From contig CALVBI010000002.1 in NCBI GenBank assembly GCA_944325735.1, positions 310,001 to 374,000 on the forward strand: DNA of 64,000 bases, in the 5' to 3' direction. Shown piece by piece: positions 51,294 through 60,556 of this stretch. Under the pieces are notes generated by a model that did no database searches, was not told where the DNA came from, and saw only the letters and a list, made by a program, of their open reading frames with translations. A program made the translations under genes and the position numbers. The stretch is from Candidatus Gastranaerophilales bacterium. GTDB taxonomy: Bacteria; Cyanobacteriota; Vampirovibrionia; Gastranaerophilales; Gastranaerophilaceae. How positions within the stretch are numbered: position 1 is the first letter of the stretch; each line of letters opens with the position of its first letter.

Positions 51294-51506
51294 ATGGATA
51301 TTAATCAACGTGTTGCTATACGTATAAAAGAATTAAGAAAAGAAAAAAATATGACAGCAGAAAAACTTGCTTGGTATTCTGAGTTATCAAAGAGTTGTGT
51401 AACGTACGCTGAAAAAGCTCAAAGAGATATTAAAATGTCTACTATAGAATCTATTTGTAAGGGTTTTGGTATTAGTATTTGTGAGTTTTTTAAGGATTTT
51501 AAATAA
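51294..51506 (+). CDS. XRE-family DNA-binding regulator
   Basis: This 70-residue helix-turn-helix protein has the Cro/CI-like pattern RIKELRKEKNMTAEKLAWYSELSKSCVTYAEKAQRDIKMSTIESICKGFG. It has no other domain. It is divergent from a prepilin gene, with the repeated GGTATTAAT elements between and at both starts. Autoregulation and control of the prepilin are likely but not shown. Confidence 0.85.
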   Translation: MDINQRVAIRIKELRKEKNMTAEKLAWYSELSKSCVTYAEKAQRDIKMSTIESICKGFGISICEFFKDFK

Positions 51507-51621
51507 TTAGTAATTTGTACATATCTATTTATTGTCTTTTTTGCTAAGGAAAAATTTTTTTTATTAATTATTATAAAAATGGTTATGTTGTTTATCATTT
51601 AGTAATGAAGTTTTTATAGTT

Positions 51622-52149
51622 ATGTTTAATTCAAAAGATGATGATGAAAAAAAAGGTTTTTATGAACGTGTAAGATGTAAAGCATTATGCCATAAGTATA
51701 ATTCAGTTTCTCCTGAAATGATTGGTATACGTATGGATTTATTGAAAAGTATATTAGGCAAAACAAAGTCGATTTTTTTACTGGAACAGCCTTTTATGTG
51801 TGATTACGGATATAATATTGAAATTGGGGAAAATTTTTATTCCAATCATAATTTGATAATATTAGATGAAGGTAATGTAACTTTCGGGGATAATGTTTTA
51901 GTTGGGCCTAATTGTGCTTTTTATACTTCAACTCATCCTTTTTCTGCTGAAGTTCGAAAGAGTGGTAAGAAGATGCCCAAACCTATAAAAATTGGTAATA
52001 ATGTTTGGATATGCGGGAATGTAACGGTATTGCCAGGGGTTTCAATTGGTGATAATTCAATAATTGGTGCAGGCAGTATTGTTTCTAAAAATATACCTTC
52101 AAACGTTTTAGCTCTTGGTATTCCTTGTAGAGTAATAAAAAAAATATAA
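51622..52149 (+). CDS. LacA/NodL-type sugar O-acetyltransferase
   Basis: The 175-residue protein has the maltose-acetyltransferase-like N-terminus, then hexapeptide repeats with FMCDYGYNIEIGENFYSNHNLIILD, the catalytic His region YTSTHPF, and KPIKIGNNVWICGNVTVLPGVSIGDNSIIGAGSIVSK. It should transfer acetyl from acetyl-CoA to a sugar hydroxyl. The ribosome-binding site is weak. No glycan genes flank it. Confidence 0.87.
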   Translation: MFNSKDDDEKKGFYERVRCKALCHKYNSVSPEMIGIRMDLLKSILGKTKSIFLLEQPFMCDYGYNIEIGENFYSNHNLIILDEGNVTFGDNVLVGPNCAFYTSTHPFSAEVRKSGKKMPKPIKIGNNVWICGNVTVLPGVSIGDNSIIGAGSIVSKNIPSNVLALGIPCRVIKKI

Positions 52150-52150
52150 A

Positions 52151-52705
52151 TTATTTTCTTATTACGCCATTAATAAAATCAAAACAGTTATTTTTAATAG
52201 CTTCAAGAACGTCTTTTGCTTGTAATTTATTTATATCACTGACATGTTTATCCGTTGTTGTAAATGCAAAGTGTGCTAGAAATTTTTTACTTTCTTCTAT
52301 TGCATCATGGACTATACCTTTTTTATTTTCAATCATGTAATCCAGTAAATTATCAGGATTATTTCTAAAATGAGCTTCTATCATAGATCTAACTTCTTTG
52401 TATGGTTTGTCGTGTTTTGGGTATGATATAAAATTGTATTGAGTATAATTAGTTCCAATAAAACTCAAGAGAGGTTTAGCATCTCCATTTGTAGCAATTA
52501 AAAGTTCTGTTGTTGGCTTTTGTTCTTTAGGGAGTGTAAAAACTCCGGCATAGTCATATACTTTTGAGTCATTGCCTTTAAATTCATATTCCCTTTTATA
52601 TTTTTTTTCAACAGTAGATTCGATATTGCTTAAATCTTTATAAGTTCCGTTTATTGTGTATAATCCTGTAAATTTAACTGGGGTAAGAGTATTATGTATA
52701 TTCAT
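52151..52705 (-). CDS. hypothetical protein with N-terminal KFTG motif
   Basis: This 184-residue protein is not recognised. It begins MNIHNTLTPVKFTGLYT (Phe12-Thr-Gly14), the short leader motif shared by several proteins here. A second TINGTY follows. The rest is soluble, mixed alpha/beta, without signal peptide. GGAG sets the start. It lies downstream of and in line with the PfkB kinase gene, and converges with the acetyltransferase. Confidence 0.68.
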   Translation of the reverse strand: MNIHNTLTPVKFTGLYTINGTYKDLSNIESTVEKKYKREYEFKGNDSKVYDYAGVFTLPKEQKPTTELLIATNGDAKPLLSFIGTNYTQYNFISYPKHDKPYKEVRSMIEAHFRNNPDNLLDYMIENKKGIVHDAIEESKKFLAHFAFTTTDKHVSDINKLQAKDVLEAIKNNCFDFINGVIRK

Positions 52706-52750
52706 TTATAATTTTCTCCTTTTATATATGAATATAAAACTCCTGAAAAA

Positions 52751-53797
52751 TTATTTTGCTATTTGATATGTATATTCAGGATGTTCTTTTAGTTTTTGCT
52801 CAATTTCTTCAAACGTTAAAAGCCCTTGAGTTGCGCCGAATTGAGAAACAACTCCTGCAGAATTTACAGAAGCATACATTAAAGCTTTTCCTATATCAAT
52901 TTTAGTTTTTCCTAGTGCTGCACATAATGTGGATGCAAATGCATCTCCTGCTCCTAAAGTGGAAACTACAGGACTGTTGAATACTGGACAATAATAATAT
53001 TTATGGCCGTCATATGCGTATGCACCATGTCCGCCATCTGTGATTACAATTATTTGGTAATCTCTCACTTTTAATTTTTTAAACATTTCTTTTATATCAG
53101 GGTGAATTAATTCATCTGAAAATTTTTCATCTCTTGTGTCAGGTCTGACTTGTATTTGAGTTGCCATAGTTGCTTCTTCTTTATTCATTACAACAATATG
53201 AGCATTTTCTAAGATTTTTTTTATGTAATTAAATCCTTTTTTGATGCTTGATGTCCCAGCATTAAAACAAACTTTTACATTATTGTCTTTTGCAAAATTG
53301 ACAATATCATCAAGAACTTTAGTACTGTCTCCATTTAGAGGTGCAATGTATAAAAGTTTTGCATTTTTTATTGCTTCAAAATTAATATCTGATTTTTTAA
53401 TTTTTGCGTTAGCTCCACGATGAGCAAGTACAGTACGATCCCCTTGAAAGCTTACTAGGATTATAGAAAAACCTGTACTTAGAGTTTTATCTTGAATGAT
53501 ATTTGATAAATCTACATTTTTTGCTTTGAAGGATTCTAAAATCCCGTCTGAATATATATCATCTCCTATTTTAAAAATAGCACTAGTTTTAAGACCTAAG
53601 TTTGCAAAGTTGCATGCTGTATTAACTCCGCCGCCACCTACTTGAGAAGCAAAATCTGTTATTTCAACTTTTGCCCCATATGGATAACTCATAAATTCAG
53701 ATTTTTTGTTTTTTGTATAAACAGATACAATATTTGCATCATCACTTTCTACAAATACATCCATTGTAGCACTGCCAATAGTTATTACATCGCACAT
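52751..53797 (-). CDS. PfkB-family carbohydrate kinase
   Basis: This 348-residue protein of the ribokinase/PfkB family phosphorylates a sugar or nucleoside. The N-terminal ITIGSATMDVFVE and QVGGGGVNTACNFANLG segments bind substrate. The C-terminal STLGAGDAFASTLCAALGK contains the catalytic Asp and the anion hole. The substrate cannot be read from sequence. Confidence 0.88.
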   Translation of the reverse strand: MCDVITIGSATMDVFVESDDANIVSVYTKNKKSEFMSYPYGAKVEITDFASQVGGGGVNTACNFANLGLKTSAIFKIGDDIYSDGILESFKAKNVDLSNIIQDKTLSTGFSIILVSFQGDRTVLAHRGANAKIKKSDINFEAIKNAKLLYIAPLNGDSTKVLDDIVNFAKDNNVKVCFNAGTSSIKKGFNYIKKILENAHIVVMNKEEATMATQIQVRPDTRDEKFSDELIHPDIKEMFKKLKVRDYQIIVITDGGHGAYAYDGHKYYYCPVFNSPVVSTLGAGDAFASTLCAALGKTKIDIGKALMYASVNSAGVVSQFGATQGLLTFEEIEQKLKEHPEYTYQIAK

Positions 53798-53932
53798 TTT
53801 TTTTCTTCCTCCAATTGATTTCAGCTTAGCACAAAAAATTAAATTTGTTAATTTATATTAATTGAGAGCAAAAATTTTTTTGTTTTGGTTTAAAATATCT
53901 AGGTAAATATACATTTAATTCTGAAAGGTAAT

Positions 53933-56143
53933 ATGAAAATATATAACATTTCCCCAATATCTTCTCAAAAGATATTATTAAGTTCGCAAGATAATAAAAA
54001 TTTAAATTCTAATAAAAATATAGAAAATAAATCTAATAAACAATATTCTTATAATCCGTTAGCATATCAAGATTATGGAATTAGTTTTTCGGCAAGATTA
54101 TTTCGGACTCCTGCCAATTTCTTTGAACAGGATTTTAACAGAAAAGGTATGCCGGAAACTATGAAAAACTATCTTTTTGATGATTATGAAGATAGACAGA
54201 ATATGCCTCCTGCGCAAATGATGCGTTTAGTATTTGACGATATAAATGAGACAAAATCTTTGGAACAAGTAAAGCGAATATATCCAAATGAACCGTTATT
54301 TAATAATTTGCGTGATATTCCAGGTAGAAATGCCAGAACAGGTGTAATTGCTGAAATAGAATTAATGAAACAAGAAGATAAATCTCTATTTAAAAATGGG
54401 CAAGATAATTTAGGTTTATATTTGCTAAAGAAAATTTATTTAGAAGGTAAAACCCTAAAAGAAATAAATAACGATTTTCAAAAAGATATTTCAGTTTATT
54501 ATAAAGGTTTAAGTCCTATAAAATACGAAACTTTGTCTGCTTTTGGTATTAAATTCCCAAATAGTGCTTTTTGGAAGTCTTTTACCGCAACAAGAGAGGA
54601 TTTCCCATATGAATACAAACCAAGAAAAGCTCTAGTTTTAAGAAATAATTCTTCTCATAATGCAATATCTAAACCTAAATCCACAAATGTAATTGAAAAG
54701 AAAAAATTTGATAATGTAAAAGATTGGGAAATTGATAAATTGGCCGATGCTATGATTAAAGGTATGGGCAGTGGCGAAGAAACTAAAAAGCAGATAAAAA
54801 AACATAATATTCAAGATCGTGAAACTCTTGGATTTGTTGCGAAATATATGAGTGAAATAAATTCTGTAGTGTTAGAAAAAGTTCATGCTTCTGATGAGAT
54901 GAAAGATTTTTATGAAAATTATGATAATTTGTCTACGTCTCAAAAGAATATTTTCAAGGCTTACTGGAATAGTGATCCAAAAATAAAGGAAAATCGTTCT
55001 ATTGCAATGAAAGATACAATTAAATTATTTATGGAAGCATATGGCGCTGATGGAAATAATGAAGAATTTAAGGAACTTATTAATTATGCTAATAGTATCA
55101 AACCTGCAAGGTTAGAAAGACAAAATGAGCATAATAAGATTCAAGCAGAATATGATAAAATGTTTGCGGAATTAGATGCTGAATCTAATGTAGAAAAAAA
55201 GATGATAAATGACGTTGCAAAAAAAATAGAAGATTTGGCAAATGATGGTGCAGACAAATCTTATACTATTATACCAAATAAACATGAGATTAAGTATAAT
55301 GGTGATCTTTCTGAGGATTTTAAGAAAGAATTGCAATTCCAGATGCGTCTTTTACCGGAATCATTCTCAAATAGGTATGTAAAGTATTTTCTTTCTCATC
55401 CAAATGTTAGTGATAAATATAAATTATCAATATTGGTAGAAAATAGTATTCCAAATGAATATAAAGATTTGTTGTATACAAAAGAGGAATTTAACAAAAT
55501 ATCTTTAGGTGTAAATAGAGATTTTACATTGAAATATCCTCTTGTTATTGCGGCTTGTAATCAATCTTTAGTTGAGTTGTTGTCAGAATTTAAGCCTAAA
55601 GAGGCTCCTAAAATGCTATCTCTTGAAACAGATCAATTAATTAACTTACTGGAATTTACAGGAGTAAATGATTTAACTAAAGAACAAAGAGCGAAATTAA
55701 ATGATAATTACCAAGAATATTTACGTCCAATATCTTCAAAAGAAGATATTAATAAAATAAATAATATGCTTGTTGACTTTGTCGGTAGTTATAATGAAAA
55801 TTTAACTAATGATAGTACTGATGTTGCAGCTTTAATAGAATTGTTAAAAGCTAATGTTATTTCAAATCCAATATTGAAAAAAGATTTTGCAAAATCCTTA
55901 AAATATTCAAAGTTTTTGGAAAAATATGGCGGTTCTGCAAGAATATTGTTAAAAAATAATGTTAGCGATGATTTGAAAAAAGCTAAAATGGAATTAATGC
56001 TAGGGGATTTGATGTCTCTTAATGTTATTGAAATGACAGATATTTTATCTGATAATTTATATAATTTAGAAACAATTTTAAAACCTGTAAATTATGAATT
56101 ATATCAATTATTAAAGCAGAAATATTATCAAAAAAAATATTAA
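53933..56143 (+). CDS. large hypothetical protein with ISFSA leader
   Basis: I do not recognise this 736-residue protein. It has a 50-residue Asn/Ser-rich N-terminus ending GISFSARLF (Phe52), similar to other leaders here, then a largely helical, charged body with no signal peptide or membrane helix. A HNKIQAEYDKMFAELDAE stretch near 400 suggests coiled coil. The start follows GAAAGG. It is monocistronic with a strong terminator after it. Confidence 0.7.
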   Translation: MKIYNISPISSQKILLSSQDNKNLNSNKNIENKSNKQYSYNPLAYQDYGISFSARLFRTPANFFEQDFNRKGMPETMKNYLFDDYEDRQNMPPAQMMRLVFDDINETKSLEQVKRIYPNEPLFNNLRDIPGRNARTGVIAEIELMKQEDKSLFKNGQDNLGLYLLKKIYLEGKTLKEINNDFQKDISVYYKGLSPIKYETLSAFGIKFPNSAFWKSFTATREDFPYEYKPRKALVLRNNSSHNAISKPKSTNVIEKKKFDNVKDWEIDKLADAMIKGMGSGEETKKQIKKHNIQDRETLGFVAKYMSEINSVVLEKVHASDEMKDFYENYDNLSTSQKNIFKAYWNSDPKIKENRSIAMKDTIKLFMEAYGADGNNEEFKELINYANSIKPARLERQNEHNKIQAEYDKMFAELDAESNVEKKMINDVAKKIEDLANDGADKSYTIIPNKHEIKYNGDLSEDFKKELQFQMRLLPESFSNRYVKYFLSHPNVSDKYKLSILVENSIPNEYKDLLYTKEEFNKISLGVNRDFTLKYPLVIAACNQSLVELLSEFKPKEAPKMLSLETDQLINLLEFTGVNDLTKEQRAKLNDNYQEYLRPISSKEDINKINNMLVDFVGSYNENLTNDSTDVAALIELLKANVISNPILKKDFAKSLKYSKFLEKYGGSARILLKNNVSDDLKKAKMELMLGDLMSLNVIEMTDILSDNLYNLETILKPVNYELYQLLKQKYYQKKY

Positions 56144-56160
56144 AATAATATCAATATAAT

Positions 56161-56195
56161 AAAAATCACCTGTTTTTAACAGGTGATTTTTATTG
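56161..56195. terminator. bidirectional terminator
   Basis: AAAAATCACCTGT and ACAGGTGATTTTT form a 13-bp stem with a short loop, with A and T runs on both sides. It ends both the hypothetical gene and pnp. Confidence 0.88.
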
Positions 56196-56206
56196 CTTAT
56201 GTTATA

Positions 56207-58348
56207 TTAGTTTAATTGAGCTTTTTCTTCTTCAGAAACGCCTTTAATTGTAAGATTTACTCTACCTTTATCGTCAATTTTTATAACTTTAACGATAACT
56301 TCATCTCCAATATGTAAATGTGGTTCAATAGATTCAATTCTTTCGTTACATACTTGAGAAATATGAACCATACCGTCTTTACCAGGAGCTAGTTCTACGA
56401 ATGCTCCAATAGGGATAATTCTTACAACTTTACCTTTTACAACCATTCCAGGTTCTGCTTTGAATGTTAATTCTTTAATCATTCTTTTTGCAATTTCAGC
56501 ACCTTCTTGGTCGTTAGAAGTAATAGTAACAACGCCACTGTCTTGGATATCAATTTCAGCACCTGATGCATCAATAATTGCTCTGATTTGTTTTCCACCA
56601 GGTCCAATTACTGTTCCGATATCTTCTGTAGGGATTGTCATTGTTGTAATACTTGGTGCATATGGAGATAGATGATCTGCTGGTGCAGAAATTACTTCTC
56701 TCATTTTGCCTAAGATATGTAATCTACCTTCTTTTGCTTGAGCTAAAGCACGACGTAATGTATCATTAGCGATACCTTTAGCTTTCATATCCATTTGTAA
56801 AGCTGTGATACCTGTATCATTACCTGTAACTTTGAAGTCCATATCACCTAAGAAGTCTTCGATACCTTGAATATCTGTAAGTACAACAGGATCTTTGCCT
56901 TCTTCTGTAATCATACCCATTGCAACGCCACCAATCATACATTTTACAGGTACACCTGCATTCATTAATGCCATTGATGAACCGCAAGTAGAAGCCATTG
57001 ATGTAGAACCGTTTGATTCTAGAACATCAGATGTTACACGGATTGTGTATCCGAATTCTTCTTGAGATGGAAGAGCTGGAACATTTGCTCTTTCTGCTAA
57101 AGCTCCGTGTCCTACTTCACGTCTGCCCGGTCCTCTTAGAGGTTTTACTTCTCCTACAGAGAAGCCTGGGAAGATGTATTTGTGCATATAAGTTTTTTCT
57201 GTCTCTGGATCAACTCCGTCTAGTTCTTGTTTCATTGCAGGACCAGCAAGTGTTGCAACTGATAATACTTGAGTTTGACCTCTTGTAAATACTGCAGAAC
57301 CGTGTGCTCTTGGAATAACTCCAACTTCACACCAGATAGGACGTACGTCGTGAGGTTTTCTTCCGTCAGCTCTTACGCCTTCATCTAAAATCATTGTACG
57401 CATAATTTTCTTTTCTGCGTTTTTGAATTCTTCTGCGACAAAGTCAATACCAGTTTCTTCCATTATTTTTTTGCTGTAATCATCATCTGGAAGTGCGTCT
57501 ATTTTTTCTTTAACAAGTTTTTTAGCTTCTTCTAATTTTTCTTGTCTGTATTTTCTGTCAAAATTGTGATAAGCATCAAAAATCATATCATGAGCTGTTT
57601 CATCAATGATTTTTTTGATTTCAGATGTATCGTATGGATTTACAAACACTTCTTTTTCAACTCCGCATTCTTTAGCAAATGCTTCTTGAGCTTCGCATTG
57701 TTTTTTGATTTCGCCTTGAGCGAATTCTACAGCGTTCATAATATCGTCTTCTGTAACAAATTTACAACCTGCTTCAACCATAATTACAGAATCGTGTGTA
57801 CCAGCAACTACGATATCTAGGTCTGATTTGTCAGCTTGTTGGTGAGTTGGGTTTGCAATCATATTGCCATTTTCATCTCTTGATACTCTTACAGCACCGA
57901 TTGGTCCTTCAAATGGAGCTCCTGAAAGCATTAAAGCACAAGATGCACCTAACATAGCTAAAGTATCAGGTTGGTTTTGTTGATCATAGCTGAATAGTTG
58001 AGCTACGATTTGAATATCATTTCTATATCCTTTAGGGAAAAGTGGTCTGATTGGTCTGTCAATTAATCTTGAAATAAGAATAGCTTTATCACTAGCTTTT
58101 CCTTCTGAACGATTGTAACCACCAGGAATACGACCAATTGCAGACATTCTTTCTTCATAATCAATTAGTAGAGGGAAAAAGTCTATTCCCACTCTAGGTT
58201 CTTTTGATACGCAGCAATGTACAAATAACATTGTATCTCCGCATCTTACTGTAACAGAACCGTTTGTTGATTGAGCATATTTACCGGTTTCAACAGTAAC
58301 TGTTTTCCCGCCGATTTCTAGCTCAAATTTTTTTGTTTCCGGTACCAT
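56207..58348 (-). CDS. pnp: polyribonucleotide nucleotidyltransferase
   Basis: PNPase degrades RNA from the 3' end by phosphorolysis. The 713-residue protein has two RNase PH domains (RIPGGYNRSEGKASDKAILISRLIDRPIRPLFPKGYRND; GQTQVLSVATL; MGDMDFKVTGNDTGITALQMD), a KH domain (IGPGGKQIRAIIDASGA) and an S1 domain (GMVVKGKVVRIIPIGAFVELAPGKDGMVHISQ). Translation from MVPETKKFEL at 58348 fits, with AAAGG nearby. A GTG 33 bases upstream lies in the leader hairpin. rpsO is not adjacent. Confidence 0.96.
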   Translation of the reverse strand: MVPETKKFELEIGGKTVTVETGKYAQSTNGSVTVRCGDTMLFVHCCVSKEPRVGIDFFPLLIDYEERMSAIGRIPGGYNRSEGKASDKAILISRLIDRPIRPLFPKGYRNDIQIVAQLFSYDQQNQPDTLAMLGASCALMLSGAPFEGPIGAVRVSRDENGNMIANPTHQQADKSDLDIVVAGTHDSVIMVEAGCKFVTEDDIMNAVEFAQGEIKKQCEAQEAFAKECGVEKEVFVNPYDTSEIKKIIDETAHDMIFDAYHNFDRKYRQEKLEEAKKLVKEKIDALPDDDYSKKIMEETGIDFVAEEFKNAEKKIMRTMILDEGVRADGRKPHDVRPIWCEVGVIPRAHGSAVFTRGQTQVLSVATLAGPAMKQELDGVDPETEKTYMHKYIFPGFSVGEVKPLRGPGRREVGHGALAERANVPALPSQEEFGYTIRVTSDVLESNGSTSMASTCGSSMALMNAGVPVKCMIGGVAMGMITEEGKDPVVLTDIQGIEDFLGDMDFKVTGNDTGITALQMDMKAKGIANDTLRRALAQAKEGRLHILGKMREVISAPADHLSPYAPSITTMTIPTEDIGTVIGPGGKQIRAIIDASGAEIDIQDSGVVTITSNDQEGAEIAKRMIKELTFKAEPGMVVKGKVVRIIPIGAFVELAPGKDGMVHISQVCNERIESIEPHLHIGDEVIVKVIKIDDKGRVNLTIKGVSEEEKAQLN

Positions 58349-58365
58349 AATTACCTTTTCTTTCT

Positions 58366-58419
58366 GTGTCGTCTTCGACACCTTTTAGTTATACACTTCT
58401 AATGTTCGTTAATATTATA
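58366..58419 (-). promoter_or_regulatory. pnp leader hairpin and -10 box
   Basis: On the minus strand TATAAT (complement of 58414-58419) marks a probable -10 with no clear -35. The short leader then holds a perfect hairpin, GTGTCG-AAGA-CGACAC (58366-58381), just before the pnp ribosome-binding site. PNPase controls its own leader in E. coli; a similar role here is only an inference. Confidence 0.5.
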
Positions 58420-58489
58420 CCGCAAACAAGAAAAAGGGGCTATTTCTATAAAGTATTGTGACAAGAATATTTTAAAAATTGATAAATAA

Positions 58490-58510
58490 AAAAGCCCTTT
58501 AGGGGCTTTT
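58490..58510 (-). terminator. terminator after the 98-residue hypothetical gene
   Basis: AAAAGCCC and GGGCTTTT form a tight stem with a U-rich run on the minus strand (complement of 58480-58489). It lies between that gene and the pnp promoter. Confidence 0.8.
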
Positions 58511-58543
58511 CTATCAATATATAGACAAATAAGAATTAGTAGT

Positions 58544-58840
58544 TTAAAAATGCATATCAAAAGATGATGGCATTCCATTAATTTTTTCATCTTCCATTCT
58601 CATAGCAGAGCCTATTGTGAAACTTTCTGCATAGAGTTTATTAATTTTATAATTAATATCGCCAGTGAACACTTCTTCATTATCTTCTAAGAATTTAAAA
58701 AGAGGTTCTGTTGGACTTTTTACAAGATTTGTAAGAGAATCCCCAGCTTGTTTAAGTGTTCTTTCTCCTATTTCTGGAACTTTTACATTCATCCCAAAAG
58801 GTTTATATGGTCTGTTAAATGAAGCACCTGTATCTGCCAT
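58544..58840 (-). CDS. small hypothetical protein
   Basis: The 98-residue protein is not recognised. It begins MADTGASFNRPYKPFGMNVKVP, with KPFG near 13-16, loosely like the FxG leader. It has no membrane helix or signal peptide. It has an AAGG ribosome-binding site and a clear terminator, which support it being expressed. Confidence 0.62.
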   Translation of the reverse strand: MADTGASFNRPYKPFGMNVKVPEIGERTLKQAGDSLTNLVKSPTEPLFKFLEDNEEVFTGDINYKINKLYAESFTIGSAMRMEDEKINGMPSSFDMHF

Positions 58841-58949
58841 TTTTATTTTAATCCTTACCTTTTATAAACTAAGTACATTCATTTAATCGGCATATTATTT
58901 TTCAAAGTTTAATTTATTTTAGAAACTTTTACATTTGTTAATATTTTGT

Positions 58950-60500
58950 TTAATAAAATTTGTAGTTTAAATTATTTGCATTAACATTGATTCCGCATTT
59001 TTTGTTTAATAAGGTTTGTAGTTCGTAAATATTATAACCAGATATTAGTTGTTGATTCGATAGTTCTATTAATTTATTAAAATTTTCTTGAGGTTTATCT
59101 TTAAAATATTCTAATAATATATTTTTTGACAATTTTCTAATATTTAAGTTTTTACCGCTTTCAATATGTATTGATTCACTTTGTTGTAGTAAATCTTCTA
59201 AAGAAATTAATCCTTCATTTGTGGCATTAACAATTTCATCGAAATACAATTGAGGATTATTTGCATCATATTTATCAAGAATTATATTCATACTATTGTC
59301 AAGTCTTCTATTATTATCAAAGGCACATGAAAGAGCCCAATTGCCCATTTCGTTTCTTCCGCCTTTTGCTGTAGGGGTGATATGCTCAATTGTAGCGACA
59401 GATGGCTTAAACAAATTATATCCGATTGTATTTGAATCAGAGTATTTATGTTTTGTCACAAAAGAATTAATATTTGATTGTGATGTTGGAAGTTTTTGCC
59501 CAATTTTCATTATTTTTCTAACAGTCTCTTTGTCTGGGCAATCCTTTATGGCTTTATTTAAATCATAGAGGAATGTTTTATTTCTAAAAGGGACTATTAC
59601 AGGTTTGTCGAGTAACATTTTTTCTGCATTTTTGCATAAATTTGTAATGTCATTTGACTCTTGTTTTCCTGCTAATCGTTTAATTTCTTCAACAATGAAC
59701 AGTTTAAGACTATTTATTGAATATGGGAGAGAATAATCATATTTATATTTTTTATTAAAAATTTTGCTGAATGTAGAATTAGAAATTTTATTTGTATCAG
59801 CCTCTTTAAATTCTTTGTCAGTTAGAATATTACATAATTGAGATATTTTGGATTTTTGTTCGTTGCTTAATAATATTGCTTCTGTTGCTGTTTTTATTTT
59901 ATATACAAATTCTTTGGCGCTAAATTCTTCTTTTTGCGCTATGCCTTCCATTCTGTTTAGGTGGAGTGTAAAAACTTCCATTGCTTTTTCTTTATATTTA
60001 GGGGGAAGTTTATTTATTTGATCTTCTATTTTGGAAAATATAGGTCTTTGGATACTTCTTAATTCTATTAATGATTCTTTATAAATTGTTTTTATAATTC
60101 TTGATAAATTTGTTTGAGGAGCTTTTTTACCAATACGTTCTATGTCATTAAAAGCTTCCAATAAGCCTGGTTTTAATACATCTTTGTATTTCGACATTTC
60201 TTGTAGAAAGTTTGTTACTGGGCCGTTGAATAGACCGGATCTTTGATAATTAATGAGAGTATCAGAATTTATCATTGGTTTGTTACAATACATACAATGA
60301 ATATTATGAGTTTTTATTAAGTTTCTGAATTCTGCTTGTTTTGTTATGAAACCATTAAAGCTTGGAGATTTTTTTATAAATATATCTTTATCTAAAAGAT
60401 TGCTTACAGGGACCCTGTAAGAAGAATAATCATATTGATTATTCTTATAATCTATTTTAGTTTTATTAAATAAATTATTAGAAAAAAGTATTACTTTCAT
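58950..60500 (-). CDS. HNH-like protein with long insert, copy A
   Basis: This 516-residue protein has CMYC at 69-72. A helical region of about 300 residues follows, and then ATIEHITPTAKGGRNEMGNW near 369-388 and CAFDNNRR at 392-399. The parts match an HNH nuclease (CxxC, then E/D-H-x-x-P, G-G, N, then C-x-x-C/N-N-x-R), but the first CxxC is split from the rest by a long insertion, and the last CxxC reads CxxD. It begins with a segment containing SPSFNGF (Phe48-Asn-Gly50). The next gene encodes a paralogue. Confidence 0.7.
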   Translation of the reverse strand: MKVILFSNNLFNKTKIDYKNNQYDYSSYRVPVSNLLDKDIFIKKSPSFNGFITKQAEFRNLIKTHNIHCMYCNKPMINSDTLINYQRSGLFNGPVTNFLQEMSKYKDVLKPGLLEAFNDIERIGKKAPQTNLSRIIKTIYKESLIELRSIQRPIFSKIEDQINKLPPKYKEKAMEVFTLHLNRMEGIAQKEEFSAKEFVYKIKTATEAILLSNEQKSKISQLCNILTDKEFKEADTNKISNSTFSKIFNKKYKYDYSLPYSINSLKLFIVEEIKRLAGKQESNDITNLCKNAEKMLLDKPVIVPFRNKTFLYDLNKAIKDCPDKETVRKIMKIGQKLPTSQSNINSFVTKHKYSDSNTIGYNLFKPSVATIEHITPTAKGGRNEMGNWALSCAFDNNRRLDNSMNIILDKYDANNPQLYFDEIVNATNEGLISLEDLLQQSESIHIESGKNLNIRKLSKNILLEYFKDKPQENFNKLIELSNQQLISGYNIYELQTLLNKKCGINVNANNLNYKFY

Positions 60501-60556
60501 ACTTTAGTAATACTACTGATAATTAAAATTTGTTAGTATTTTAATATTTTGTTACG

